Position numbers and translations under genes: made by a program. This document shows, piece after piece, positions 8,502 to 17,828 of a DNA stretch of 42,976 bases. Position 1 is the first letter of the stretch. Each line of letters begins with the position of its first letter. A model generated the notes under the pieces. That model did not search any database and was not told the DNA's origin. It saw only the letters and a program-made list of their open reading frames with translations. Source of the stretch: an uncultured Bacteroidales bacterium (GTDB lineage Bacteria > Bacteroidota > Bacteroidia > Bacteroidales > Marinilabiliaceae); assembly GCA_937892095.1 (NCBI GenBank), contig CALAVC010000207.1, forward strand, positions 1-42,976. The letters run 5' to 3'.

Positions 8502-10556
8502 ATGATTGACAAAAAAACTATCGATACCGTCATCGAGACTGCCAATGCTCACATTGTCGATGTCGTGGGCGACTACGTGCAGCTCAAACGACGCGGAGCA
8601 AACTATATGGGTTGCTGCCCATTCCACCAAGAGAAAACTCCTTCGTTTAGCGTATCGCCTGCCAAGGGCTATTGCTATTGCTTCGGTTGCCACAAGGGCG
8701 GCAATGCGCTCAACTTCATCATGGAAATGGAGAAAATTCCATTTCCCGATGCCATTCGTCATCTTGGTAATCGATTTGGCATAGAAGTAGCCGAGACTGT
8801 CCCCTCGGCCGAGGCACAGCAAGCCAACCGTGAGCGCGAAAACCTGTTTGCCATAACAGAATATGCCTGCCGATATTTCGAGACGACGCTCAAAGAAAGC
8901 AAAGAAGGTCAGGCAATGGGGCTAACCTATTTGCGTAGCCGTGGGTTTCGCGACGACACCATTGCCACATTCCGACTCGGCTACAGCCTTGCGCAACGCG
9001 ATGCTTTCATACAACATGCCACGCGCGACGGCTACACCGAAGAACGTATGCTCAAAGCTGGGCTTATATCTGTTTCGGAGTCGGGCAGCAAGACCGACAA
9101 GTTCCGTGGGCGAGTCATCTTCCCCATTCAGAACCCGATGGGCAAAGTCATAGGCTTTGGCGGTCGTGTGCTCGATGCTCGCACTAAGGGTGTAACGCTC
9201 AAATATCTCAACTCGCCCGAGACAGAGCTATACGTCAAGAGCGACATTGTCTACGGCATCTATCAGGCGCGAACCGCCATAAGTCGGCAAGACAAATGTT
9301 ACCTTGTCGAAGGGTATACCGACGTCATCTCTATGCACCAAGCCGGCATAGAAAATGTAGTTTCTTCGTCTGGCACAGCCCTGACAGTCAACCAGATAAG
9401 GCTCATCAAGCGTTTTACTGAGAACATTACAGTGCTCTACGATGGCGATAGTGCTGGCGTACATGCATCGCTTCGAGGCATAGACATGATTCTCCACGAG
9501 GGCATGAATGTGCGCGTCTTACTCTTGCCAGCCGAAGACGACCCCGACTCTTTTGTTCGCAAACATACGACCGAAGAGTTTCTGCAATATGCTGCCGAAA
9601 GCGAAAAAGACTTCATAAGCTTTGAAGCCGAAAAGCTTATGGCAGACGCGGGGACTGACCCCATCCGAAAGGCGCAAACCATACATACGCTTGTCAACTC
9701 CATTGCCGAAGTGCAAGATGCCATTAAGCGCGAGCTCTACGTCAAGGAATGCTCCAAGATAATGGACGTGGCACAAGAGACGCTCTTCGCAGCCCTCCAA
9801 AAACGCATGACCGAAAACGCCGTCAAGCAACGCGACCGTGATGTGGCTGCCGAACGCATGCAAGAACGCGAACGTCGGATGAGCGAAGAACGCAGTGCCG
9901 CTGTGCAACCACCTGCCGACATAGCCGAAGGACTATCGCCCAACGAAATGGCAATGATGTCGGGTGGCAACGTGTCGGCTCGCCCAGCACAACAACCAAC
10001 ACAGACCAACATTAGCTCGCGCCCCGAAAAAGAGTTCTCCGAACTTATGCGACTCTTTGTCAGTTACACGCAAGAGAAACTCGACATGCCCAGTGGCGAA
10101 CAAAAAACTGTGGGCGACTATGTTGTCGAAGCTCTCGATGCCGATGGCATTGTTAGTCGAGACGAAATCCACAACCGCATAATAAACGAGTATAAGAGTG
10201 CCGCAGACAAATCGGCTATTGACGCAAACTATCTACTCCGACTAACCGATAGCGACATAACCTTTTTTGTTGCTCACGCTCTTAGTCGCGAAGAGCTAAG
10301 CCGTATACATAGCCGCTTTACTGTCGTAACGCCCGAAGAAAAGTTGCTCAACGAAATAGTGCCTCGTGCAGTCAACGAACTCCGATTTCGTAGGCTCAGC
10401 GAAATGACAGAAGACCTCATGAATCAGATAAAAATAAAAACGCAAAGCGGTGCATCGGCCGAAGAGCTAACCGAACTACTCGAAACACTGCGAGATTATA
10501 ATGAAGTGCGTCGACAGTTTTCGACCGAAATGGGAGAGCGTAGCATAATCAACTAA
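8502..10556 (+). CDS. dnaG: DNA primase
   Basis: DnaG makes the RNA primers for replication. The 684 residues contain the N-terminal zinc ribbon (C39, H42, C60, C63), the catalytic core, the Toprim domain with E270 in LVEGYTD and the metal pair D314/D316 in LYDGDSAG, and a C-terminal helicase-binding region after a low-complexity, glutamine- and arginine-rich linker at about residues 440-510. The start at MIDKKTIDTVIE is the normal one. It follows the ferredoxin-like gene by 29 bases. The glycosyltransferase after it begins within ten bases, so that gene is probably co-transcribed despite an unrelated role. Confidence 0.97.
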   Translation: MIDKKTIDTVIETANAHIVDVVGDYVQLKRRGANYMGCCPFHQEKTPSFSVSPAKGYCYCFGCHKGGNALNFIMEMEKIPFPDAIRHLGNRFGIEVAETVPSAEAQQANRERENLFAITEYACRYFETTLKESKEGQAMGLTYLRSRGFRDDTIATFRLGYSLAQRDAFIQHATRDGYTEERMLKAGLISVSESGSKTDKFRGRVIFPIQNPMGKVIGFGGRVLDARTKGVTLKYLNSPETELYVKSDIVYGIYQARTAISRQDKCYLVEGYTDVISMHQAGIENVVSSSGTALTVNQIRLIKRFTENITVLYDGDSAGVHASLRGIDMILHEGMNVRVLLLPAEDDPDSFVRKHTTEEFLQYAAESEKDFISFEAEKLMADAGTDPIRKAQTIHTLVNSIAEVQDAIKRELYVKECSKIMDVAQETLFAALQKRMTENAVKQRDRDVAAERMQERERRMSEERSAAVQPPADIAEGLSPNEMAMMSGGNVSARPAQQPTQTNISSRPEKEFSELMRLFVSYTQEKLDMPSGEQKTVGDYVVEALDADGIVSRDEIHNRIINEYKSAADKSAIDANYLLRLTDSDITFFVAHALSREELSRIHSRFTVVTPEEKLLNEIVPRAVNELRFRRLSEMTEDLMNQIKIKTQSGASAEELTELLETLRDYNEVRRQFSTEMGERSIIN

Positions 10557-10564
10557 GGTTGCCA

Positions 10565-11626
10565 ATGCTTTCAATAGTCATTGCATTTCTGCTTGTCCCC
10601 TATGCAATTATTATTTGCGCAAGTTGTCTGTGCGTCCGTCGCCAATGGCATACAAAGTCGCCATTTTGGGGGGCTAACAAGCAGGGCGTCAGCGTTGTTG
10701 TCTGTGTCCACAAAGAATCTCTATCCACCGTCGTTAGTTGCCTAAATTCTATTAAAAAAGCACTTTCTGAAACCGACGAGATAGTCGTTGTTGCCGACCG
10801 AGCCTCAGAAGACGTCTGCCACTATTTGGCAGAGAACTATTTGTATGCGCAGACATCCAACGGACTATTTGGTAAGAAAAATGCTCAGAGAAAAGGTGTC
10901 GATTTGGCACGCAACGAACTAATTCTTTGCACAGATGCAGACTGCCAAATGTTGCCCGATTGTATAAATGCCGTTCGCAAAGTAGCAATGTCGAAAGACG
11001 ATGAAGTAGTACTCTTACCAATCCGCATGTACGGCACGCCCGACACATTCGGTCGACTGGTCGAAATGGAATTTGCCTGTTTGCAAATGACAGGGCTTGG
11101 CACTGCCATGCTTGGCTTGCCCACCATGGTCAATGGTGCAGGCATGGCTTTTAGCAAAAGTCTTTATCTGCGCCACAATTCCAAAGCCGACACCTACGCC
11201 TCGGGCGACGACATGTTTTTGCTCGAACATGCCATTAAAAGTAAGTCTACCATTAGCGTATGTGCATGCTCCGATGCCGTCATTCAGACCTCAGCCCCAA
11301 CCACACTTCACGGCTATCTACGTCAGCGTATCCGTTGGTTTGGCAAGGCTGGCGGCTACTCCACAGTTGCCGTCAAGTTGCTTGCCGTCGCTGTCTTCTC
11401 GGCCAACGTATCTTGGACTTTGGCATTACTTATTGGTAGTTGGACGTTGGGCACAGCTTTATTTCTATGCAAGTCGATTGTCGATGGATATGCATGTTTT
11501 TCGGGCAAACGCACTTTGCAAACACACGCCATTTTGTCCGATATACTATTGCTCGAAATGCTCTACCCACTAATGATTCTGATTGTCGTATGTGGAGCCG
11601 TTGTCTCCGACAAAAAAAAATGGTAG
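10565..11626 (+). CDS. Family 2 glycosyltransferase with C-terminal membrane segments
   Basis: A GT-A fold family 2 transferase of 353 residues. It has one N-terminal hydrophobic helix, the nucleotide-sugar domain with CTDADCQ (DxD motif), a later GDD, and QRIRW (the Q/RxxRW motif of processive enzymes), then two or three C-terminal membrane helices. It probably adds sugars on the cytoplasmic face of the inner membrane. A TTG at 10559 is also open, but the ATG at 10565 is preferred. The 3' end has a nine-A run that encodes KKK before the final tryptophan. The stop lies only three bases from the stop of the opposing ASCH gene, with no terminator between them. Confidence 0.85.
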   Translation: MLSIVIAFLLVPYAIIICASCLCVRRQWHTKSPFWGANKQGVSVVVCVHKESLSTVVSCLNSIKKALSETDEIVVVADRASEDVCHYLAENYLYAQTSNGLFGKKNAQRKGVDLARNELILCTDADCQMLPDCINAVRKVAMSKDDEVVLLPIRMYGTPDTFGRLVEMEFACLQMTGLGTAMLGLPTMVNGAGMAFSKSLYLRHNSKADTYASGDDMFLLEHAIKSKSTISVCACSDAVIQTSAPTTLHGYLRQRIRWFGKAGGYSTVAVKLLAVAVFSANVSWTLALLIGSWTLGTALFLCKSIVDGYACFSGKRTLQTHAILSDILLLEMLYPLMILIVVCGAVVSDKKKW

Positions 11627-11629
11627 CTC

Positions 11630-12424
11630 TCAGCGCAGATTAAATTGTATAATAGGATAGGCAGTATCTTCGCCCGTTTCGTACGACGGAATTTTTACAA
11701 TCCGTCCTTCTTCATCGCTTAGCAGCCCATTGGCATAGCGCACGACTTTAAAGGTCTCCCGTCGCTCATCGTCGCATAACACAACCTTCTCTACATGCTT
11801 GAGTACCTTCATATTTAGCCCCGATTGATATATTGCACCATGCAGTTCAGGTAGGTCTTCAAACCAGAAGTTTATGTCTTGCCCATCGTCTTTCATTTCT
11901 ATCATATCATCGAGCATATATGGCGAAATACGCATACGCATGATTCCGTCTTCAACAATTGGTAGGGGTAGGCTTGGAGAGTGGCGTTCTTTAGGAAGAT
12001 TGCTAAGGTTGAGACCCTCAATATCGAATAAGTTAGAGCGAGCTTTGGCTCCGAGAATAGGGCTGTCGAAGCGAACAATGTCTTTTATTATCCACCGATA
12101 GCGCAGTCCCTCGTCCCAAATAGAGTCTGGTACCGACAAGTCTTCCTCGTAGTCCGATATGATGTCTTCGAGCGTAAAATAGCCCAAGATGGCGTTGCGA
12201 GGCATGTCGTCGTACATCTCCAATAGCCCAGTCTCTTGCGCATAACTAATCCGCATAGCCCATTCGAGTGGCAACTCGTCTTCTATACTTTGTGGCACAC
12301 GATAGTTGTTGGCAACAATAAGCACCTGACCGCGATAGTCTGTTTTCCACGTTTTGCTAATCACGTCGCGCAGTCCAGCTGCCGTTATTGATGCCCATGG
12401 CTGAGTTAGTGAGAGAGCTCTCAT
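11630..12424 (-). CDS. ASCH-domain protein with unassigned C-terminal half
   Basis: The first 130 or so residues look like an ASCH domain, the PUA-related fold linked to RNA or modified-nucleotide binding: the start is LSLTQPWASI, then TWKTDYRGQVLIVA and NAILGYFTLED. The remaining 130 residues (from about LFDIEGLNL) match nothing I recognise. They include an acidic stretch (EMKDDGQDINFWFEDLPE) and may be a separate small domain. It starts 12 bases after the mfd stop on the same strand, so it is probably expressed with the transcription-repair coupling factor. That gives a loose hint of a role near transcription or RNA, but no function is assigned. Confidence 0.75.
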   Translation of the reverse strand: MRALSLTQPWASITAAGLRDVISKTWKTDYRGQVLIVANNYRVPQSIEDELPLEWAMRISYAQETGLLEMYDDMPRNAILGYFTLEDIISDYEEDLSVPDSIWDEGLRYRWIIKDIVRFDSPILGAKARSNLFDIEGLNLSNLPKERHSPSLPLPIVEDGIMRMRISPYMLDDMIEMKDDGQDINFWFEDLPELHGAIYQSGLNMKVLKHVEKVVLCDDERRETFKVVRYANGLLSDEEGRIVKIPSYETGEDTAYPIIQFNLR

Positions 12425-12436
12425 TAGTCAATGTGT

Positions 12437-15400
12437 TTAATGTTGTTTTGTCTTACGTGCTTCGCCCATTGCCAAAATCTCGTCAAAGACTGCTCGCACG
12501 CCACTCATATCTTCAAGATTTTTTATAGTGCACGTCAGTTTTTGCTCGTTCTGTCTTAGTTGTGCCGTGCGCGAATGTGTCTGTATCCAACCGATTATGT
12601 CGCCAAAGACTGCCGACTGATAAAATGCCGATTGTGGATTGCTGACGAATGACAAAGTTAATTTTTTGTCTTTGAAAACGACTCGCTCAATGCCCAGCTT
12701 TTGGGCTCGAATCCGAAGCTTTATAACTTCGAGCAGTTCTTGACTTGGACGTGGCAGCTGCCCAAAACGGTCTTCAAGCTGCAAGCGGAACTCATCGACA
12801 GCCTCGTCTTTGCTTAGGTTGTCGAGTTCCTTATAGAGCCTCATGCGCTCAGCAATGCTACTTATGTATTCTTGAGGGAAGAGTATTTCTTCGTCAGTGT
12901 CTACCTGAGTGTCGGCAACAAACGTATCTTCTGCGCTCGCATTGCTTTTCTCGTTGTCGTCATACAGATCTTTAAACTCTGTACTTTTGAGTTCTAAGAC
13001 GGCTTCGTTGAGTATTTTCTGGTAGGTTTCGTAGCCCAAATCAGTAATGAAGCCACTTTGCTCTGCGCCCAAGACATTGCCAGCACCACGTATGTCGAGG
13101 TCTTGCATGGCAATGCTAAACCCTGCCCCAAGGTCAGAAAATTGCTCTATTATCTGTAGTCGGCGACGAGCCTCGGGCGTAAGTGTCGATGGCGGAGGTG
13201 CAAACAAGTAGCAAAAGGCTTGTCGATTACTACGCCCTACTCGACCGCGCAACTGATGTAGCTCGCTCAGTCCAAATTGGTGAGCATTGTTGACTATAAT
13301 CGTGTTGGCGTTCGGAATGTCCAGTCCCGACTCAATTATTGTTGTTGCCAACAACACATCGTAGTCGCCTGCCATAAAGTCCAACATTATGCTTTCGAGT
13401 TTTGTGCCGTCCATTTGTCCATGAGCCACCACGGTGCGCACTTCGGGCATCAGGCGTGCCAAGATGTTTTGCAAGTCGAAGAGATGTTCAATTCGGTTGT
13501 TGATGACAAACACTTGTCCACCACGCTCCACTTCGTTTGCAATGGCGTCGCGCACAGCCTCTTCGGTAAAGGTCTGCACTTCGGTTACGATGGGCTGACG
13601 ATTGGCTGGCGGAGTGGCAAGTATGCTTAGGTCGCGAGCACCCATTAGCGAAAACTGAAGTGTTCGTGGGATTGGCGTGGCCGATAATGTCAGAGTGTCC
13701 ACATTGGCTTTTAGCTGACGAAGTTTTTCTTTGACGCCAACCCCAAAACGTTGCTCCTCGTCTATTATCAGCAATCCGAGATCTTTAAACTTTATGTCTT
13801 TGCTTATCAGCCTATGCGTCCCGATGACAATGTCCACTTGACCGTCGGATAGACGTTTACTAACGTCGCGCACCTCGGCTGCCTTACGCAGTCGACTGAC
13901 GTATTCGACTGTGCAAGGCAAGTCTTTAAGTCGGTTGCGAAACGTGTTGTAGTGCTGAAAAGCCAACACCGTCGTTGGCACCAGAAGAGCCACTTGTTTG
14001 TTGTCGCACGTGGCCTTAAAGGCGGCTCTGACGGCAAGCTCCGTCTTGCCGAAACCCACGTCGCCACATACCAATCGATCCATAGGGGCAGCACTCTCCA
14101 TGTCTTCCTTTATGGCACGATTGGCTTTATATTGGTCGGGCGTATCTTCGTAAAGGAACGAGGCTTCGAGTTCTTGTTGCAAAAAAGAGTCGGGCGAATA
14201 GGCGAATCCACTTTCTGCTTTTCGCTTGGCGTAGAGAGCTATCAGTTCGCGAGCAATGTCTTTAACCTTTTTCTTGGTGCGCTCTTTTAGGTGTTCCCAG
14301 TGTGTACCTCCAAGTCGGTTAACCTTGGGTGGCAAGCCCTCTTTACCTCTATACTTGCTTATTTTGTGCATCGACTGTACGTTGACCAGTAGCATGTCGC
14401 CCTGCGCAAATTGAATGCGAATGGCATCGTATTTCTTGCCATTATTTTCGGCCGACACAAGCCCTCCAAAGATGCCCACACCATGGTCGATATGCACCAC
14501 GTAGTCGCCTATATTGAGCTGACTGAGTTCGCGAAGTGTAATGCTCTGTTGTTGACCACGAGCCTTGTCGTTGCGTAGGCTGAACCGATGATACCTTTCA
14601 AAAATCTGATGGTCTGTATAGAAACACACTCGTGCCGTCTTGTCTATGAAGCCAGCGTGTAGCGAAAAGCTCAACTCATCATATTTCAATTTTCGCTTAC
14701 GCTCCGAGAGTATGGCTCGTATGCGTTGTAGCTGTCGACTGTCGGTCGACATGATGAAGACCCTATACATATCGGCCGACTTGTAGTATATGTCGTCTTC
14801 GAGCAGATCGAAATTTTTGCGGAAGACTGGCTGTGGCACACAGTCGAAATTTATGTTTGCCCCACTCTTGCCGTCGACAATGTCTACTTGTGCGCACGCT
14901 ATGTCTTTTTGCCACTCGTCGGCCGTGCAGAAGTCGGCAAGGCTTATGCCCTTTTCTTCGTCGGGTGTCTCTTTGGCAGCCTCGCGTTGCTTATCGAGCA
15001 TCTCCATGCAGAGCCTTCGATCCACAAACCACATGGCACAGTCTGACCCCAATGCTTTGGCAAGAGTAACCAAATTGTCTTTGCGAGCTTCGCGCACAAC
15101 GTCGGGAACGATTTTGACGCTCTGACGTTTTTCCGAACTTAGCTGAGTATCGATCTCAAATGTGCGGATAGAGTCCACTTCGTCGCCCAAGAAATCGATG
15201 CGCACAGGCATGTCTTGCGCATACGAAAAAACGTCTATTATGCTTCCTCGCACAGAAAACTGTCCGGGAGAATATACGAAGTCGGTTCGCTCAAACCCAT
15301 AGGTCAGCAACGTGTCTTTCAAGAAGTCCATGCCAAGACTTTCGCCCACGCTGACCTCGACCGACTCTGCTTGAATCTCTTGTGGCTCGACCACTTTTTC

Positions 15401-15799
15401 GGTTAGAGCCTCAGCACAAGTAACTATTGTAAGACGTCCCGAAGTGCCAATCTGACTAAGAGCTTCGGTTCGTAGCTGCACGTTTTGTAAGTCCACACCG
15501 CTTGCAATGGGTGTGTATTTGTAGCATGGTGGCAAGTAGAAAACGGTGTCGGGCTCGGCAAGGCAACTAATGTCGTGAAACATATATGGAGCCTCTTCGC
15601 GTGTGGGGCATACGACCAAATTGACCCTTTGTGCACTTGCCACAATGACCACAGCACGTGCCGACTCAACAAGGCTTCCCACTCTGAGCGTTGCCTTCGT
15701 GTTAGTTTCAAAATGCGTCTTTATCTGTTCTATTCGCTTATCGACAGAATACGTTTTAAGTATTAAATCTCTTGCTTCGTCGGTTTTCGTCTTTTGCAT
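12437..15799 (-). CDS. mfd: Transcription-repair coupling factor
   Basis: Mfd removes RNA polymerase stalled at DNA lesions and recruits the UvrA excision machinery. The 1120-residue protein contains the UvrB-like N-terminal module, the RNA-polymerase interacting CarD-like domain (NIGDYVVHIDHGVGIF), a superfamily 2 helicase core with Walker A GDVGFGKTE near residue 577 and the DEEQ box near 678, the RecG-like translocation segment (QLRGRVGRSNRQA), and a C-terminal TRCF domain. The start at MQKTKTDEA is 23 bases downstream of a TAATTTTG -7 box. Length and motif order are normal, and nothing suggests inactivation. Confidence 0.97.
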   Translation of the reverse strand: MQKTKTDEARDLILKTYSVDKRIEQIKTHFETNTKATLRVGSLVESARAVVIVASAQRVNLVVCPTREEAPYMFHDISCLAEPDTVFYLPPCYKYTPIASGVDLQNVQLRTEALSQIGTSGRLTIVTCAEALTEKVVEPQEIQAESVEVSVGESLGMDFLKDTLLTYGFERTDFVYSPGQFSVRGSIIDVFSYAQDMPVRIDFLGDEVDSIRTFEIDTQLSSEKRQSVKIVPDVVREARKDNLVTLAKALGSDCAMWFVDRRLCMEMLDKQREAAKETPDEEKGISLADFCTADEWQKDIACAQVDIVDGKSGANINFDCVPQPVFRKNFDLLEDDIYYKSADMYRVFIMSTDSRQLQRIRAILSERKRKLKYDELSFSLHAGFIDKTARVCFYTDHQIFERYHRFSLRNDKARGQQQSITLRELSQLNIGDYVVHIDHGVGIFGGLVSAENNGKKYDAIRIQFAQGDMLLVNVQSMHKISKYRGKEGLPPKVNRLGGTHWEHLKERTKKKVKDIARELIALYAKRKAESGFAYSPDSFLQQELEASFLYEDTPDQYKANRAIKEDMESAAPMDRLVCGDVGFGKTELAVRAAFKATCDNKQVALLVPTTVLAFQHYNTFRNRLKDLPCTVEYVSRLRKAAEVRDVSKRLSDGQVDIVIGTHRLISKDIKFKDLGLLIIDEEQRFGVGVKEKLRQLKANVDTLTLSATPIPRTLQFSLMGARDLSILATPPANRQPIVTEVQTFTEEAVRDAIANEVERGGQVFVINNRIEHLFDLQNILARLMPEVRTVVAHGQMDGTKLESIMLDFMAGDYDVLLATTIIESGLDIPNANTIIVNNAHQFGLSELHQLRGRVGRSNRQAFCYLFAPPPSTLTPEARRRLQIIEQFSDLGAGFSIAMQDLDIRGAGNVLGAEQSGFITDLGYETYQKILNEAVLELKSTEFKDLYDDNEKSNASAEDTFVADTQVDTDEEILFPQEYISSIAERMRLYKELDNLSKDEAVDEFRLQLEDRFGQLPRPSQELLEVIKLRIRAQKLGIERVVFKDKKLTLSFVSNPQSAFYQSAVFGDIIGWIQTHSRTAQLRQNEQKLTCTIKNLEDMSGVRAVFDEILAMGEARKTKQH

Positions 15800-15821
15800 G
15801 CACCATGGCTTTTAACGACTG

Positions 15822-15829
15822 CAAAATTA
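15822..15829 (-). promoter_or_regulatory. Probable mfd promoter -7 box
   Basis: On the minus strand this reads TAATTTTG, a perfect match to the Bacteroidetes -7 consensus TAnnTTTG, 22 bases before the mfd start codon. I see no clear TTTG at the -33 position. It lies downstream of the terminator hairpin at 15864-15893, so mfd does not need to be transcribed through that hairpin. Confidence 0.5.
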
Positions 15830-15863
15830 CAAGATATTGTGGTGAGGGGCTACTATGCTAAAC

Positions 15864-15971
15864 AAAAAACACCCACGAAGTGCTTCGCGGGTGGACTAAG
15901 TCTGTTGGTCTGATGTCCAACAAAGAATCTCACGTTTTTTTGAAAAACAAGATAACACAATGAGAATGCCT
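15864..15971 (-). ncRNA. Candidate small RNA between mfd and gldA, with its own promoter and terminator
   Basis: On the minus strand a perfect TAAGTTTG -7 box (15977-15984) is followed by about 108 transcribed bases. They contain a hairpin (15917-15922 with 15903-15908) and end in an 11-pair stem (15883-15893 with 15870-15880) whose one non-Watson-Crick pair is G-U only in the leftward transcript. Six U residues follow directly. The T run and the wobble both fix the direction as leftward. No open frame fits, and mfd has its own -7 box further downstream. The unit could be an independent small RNA or an attenuated mfd leader. I do not recognise the sequence as 6S RNA or any known riboswitch. 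Confidence 0.5.
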
Positions 15972-15976
15972 GCCAA

Positions 15977-15984
15977 CAAACTTA
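15977..15984 (-). promoter_or_regulatory. Probable -7 box of the candidate small RNA
   Basis: The minus-strand sequence TAAGTTTG matches TAnnTTTG exactly. A TTG lies 16 bases upstream, closer than the usual 19-21, so the -33 element is uncertain. Confidence 0.4.
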
Positions 15985-16045
15985 ACCGACGGAAATAAAT
16001 CAAGCATTTTAAGTAACTTAGCCACCTCACAAATCACCACACAAA

Positions 16046-16954
16046 ATGTCTGTTAGCGTCAGCAACATAACCAAACATTATGGGCGACAAACAGCCCTAA
16101 ATAGCGTCAGTGCAGAAATATCGGACGGCATGGTGGTCGGATTGCTTGGACCCAATGGAGCGGGCAAATCGACACTTATGAAAATAATAACGGGAAGCGT
16201 ACAGGCCGATGCAGGGCACGTAAGCATCTGCGGTCTTGACATAGAAGAGCACCCACAAGAAGTTCGTCGACTGTTGGGCTACTTGCCAGAGCACAATCCA
16301 CTCTACCCCGACATGTACGTGCGAGAATATCTTGAAATGGCGGCAGGGCTATACGACGTTGCAGGCAAACGTGGTCGTGTGGACGAACTCATTGAGCTTA
16401 CAGGATTATCTCCCGAATGTCATAAGAAAATTGGCAGTCTGTCGAAAGGATATAGACAACGTGTGGGCATAGCACAAGCACTCATTGGCGACCCACGCGT
16501 GGTTATTCTTGACGAACCAACGACGGGTCTCGACCCAAACCAGATTCTCGACATTCGCAGTCTCATTCGTAGCCTTGGCAAACAGCGGACAGTCATATTG
16601 TCGACACACATCATGCAAGAAGTCGAAGCCACGTGCGACAATATCATAATTCTCGACCATGGCAATGTCTGTCTGCAAGGACGTATGGTCGAAGTAACAG
16701 CCATGGCACGCAAAGGACAAGTTGTCGACGTGGAGTTCTACGCCGAGGTTGACGTTGCCGACCTCGCCGCCCACCTACAAGCCGAAGTAGCGAATGTCGA
16801 CGAACGCACATATCGCATAGTGGCTTCAAGCTCAGACGATGACGTCCGACTTTCGCTCTTTCGATATGCGACACAACACGACACGCCAATCCTACGCCTA
16901 ATGCCTATGCAAGACGACATAGAGTCTATATTCCACCGCCTGACACAACAATGA
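16046..16954 (+). CDS. ABC transporter ATP-binding protein, GldA-like
   Basis: A single ABC ATPase of 302 residues. Walker A is GPNGAGKST at 35-43, the signature is LSKGYRQRV from 132, and Walker B ends at D156/E157 in LDEPTTGLDP; the H-loop is in LSTHIMQEVEA. Segments such as GYLPEHNPLYPDMYVREYL closely resemble GldA, the ATPase of the GldAFG transporter first described in gliding Bacteroidetes but also found in non-gliding members. The C-terminal 80 residues are a DUF4162-like tail. The permease partners GldF and GldG are not next to it. The stop overlaps the nuclease start by four bases (ATGA), so the two are translationally coupled. Confidence 0.88.
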   Translation: MSVSVSNITKHYGRQTALNSVSAEISDGMVVGLLGPNGAGKSTLMKIITGSVQADAGHVSICGLDIEEHPQEVRRLLGYLPEHNPLYPDMYVREYLEMAAGLYDVAGKRGRVDELIELTGLSPECHKKIGSLSKGYRQRVGIAQALIGDPRVVILDEPTTGLDPNQILDIRSLIRSLGKQRTVILSTHIMQEVEATCDNIIILDHGNVCLQGRMVEVTAMARKGQVVDVEFYAEVDVADLAAHLQAEVANVDERTYRIVASSSDDDVRLSLFRYATQHDTPILRLMPMQDDIESIFHRLTQQ

Positions 16955-17817
16955 GCAAAAAAAGAATAAGCACCAAAGCCGGCACAGCCATACTTGCCAC
17001 CATAGCACTGGGCACCTACATAATGACAGGCACGTTGGGCGACGTTATCCGCTCGACACCCGACGGTATGCAACAAATCGACGCCAATTCAGACACCGAA
17101 TTGGCAGCACTTCTCCCAAGCTCAGTGGGCAATAATCAGATTGTGTGGCACAAAGCTTTCGTACTTTCATACAACGACCGCCACGAGCAAGCCGACTGGG
17201 TGTTTTACAGGCTGACGCGCGATATGGTCAGTGGCAGCACAGAACGCAACGTAGACTTCGTCGAAGACCCAGACGTAAGCAATGGAACAGCCACAACGCA
17301 CGACTACTCACGTTCGGGATATGACCGCGGACATCTTTGTGCTTCGGCCGACATACGCAACGACGATGTTGCGCACGACGAAACGTACTACATGAGCAAC
17401 ATGAGCCCACAAGTGCACGAGTTTAATGCTGGGATATGGAACGACCTCGAAATGCAAACTCGTGCATGGGCAAGAAAAAAAGGTACCATATACGTTGCTA
17501 CGGGCCCCATTCTTAGCGACAATCTTGAAAAAATAGAGAAATATAAAACTGGCAGAAAAGAGGCTGCACGTAGCCACTATAATGGTGTGTCTGTACCGAA
17601 CGAATATTACAAGATTCTCTACTGCCCCGACGATGGCGGACACATGATAGCCTATCGACTTCGGAATGAAGCCTACGACGAAAACGACTACCCGAACAAA
17701 CACTGTGTCTCGGTCGATAACATAGAAGAAGCGACGGGCATAAACTTTTTTGCTGGTGTGCCCAACGAGGACAGGCTCGAAAAACAAGTTGGCGGTGTGG
17801 CATGGTGGAGAAACTAA
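16951..17817 (+). CDS. Secreted or membrane-anchored DNA/RNA non-specific endonuclease (NUC family)
   Basis: A beta-beta-alpha-metal nuclease of 288 residues. The catalytic DRGH is at 125-128 (H128 as general base) inside YDRGHLCASADIR, and the metal-ligand asparagine lies in the following NMSPQ..EFNAGIW segment. A hydrophobic stretch at about residues 12-28 after a lysine/arginine-rich start is a signal peptide or membrane anchor, so the enzyme should act outside the cytoplasm. It is coupled to gldA by a four-base overlap and followed by recF after 11 bases. The adjacency to recF may be only operon packing. Likely roles are nucleotide scavenging or degradation of extracellular DNA. Confidence 0.88.
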   Translation: MSKKRISTKAGTAILATIALGTYIMTGTLGDVIRSTPDGMQQIDANSDTELAALLPSSVGNNQIVWHKAFVLSYNDRHEQADWVFYRLTRDMVSGSTERNVDFVEDPDVSNGTATTHDYSRSGYDRGHLCASADIRNDDVAHDETYYMSNMSPQVHEFNAGIWNDLEMQTRAWARKKGTIYVATGPILSDNLEKIEKYKTGRKEAARSHYNGVSVPNEYYKILYCPDDGGHMIAYRLRNEAYDENDYPNKHCVSVDNIEEATGINFFAGVPNEDRLEKQVGGVAWWRN

Positions 17818-17828
17818 AAAAATAGTAT

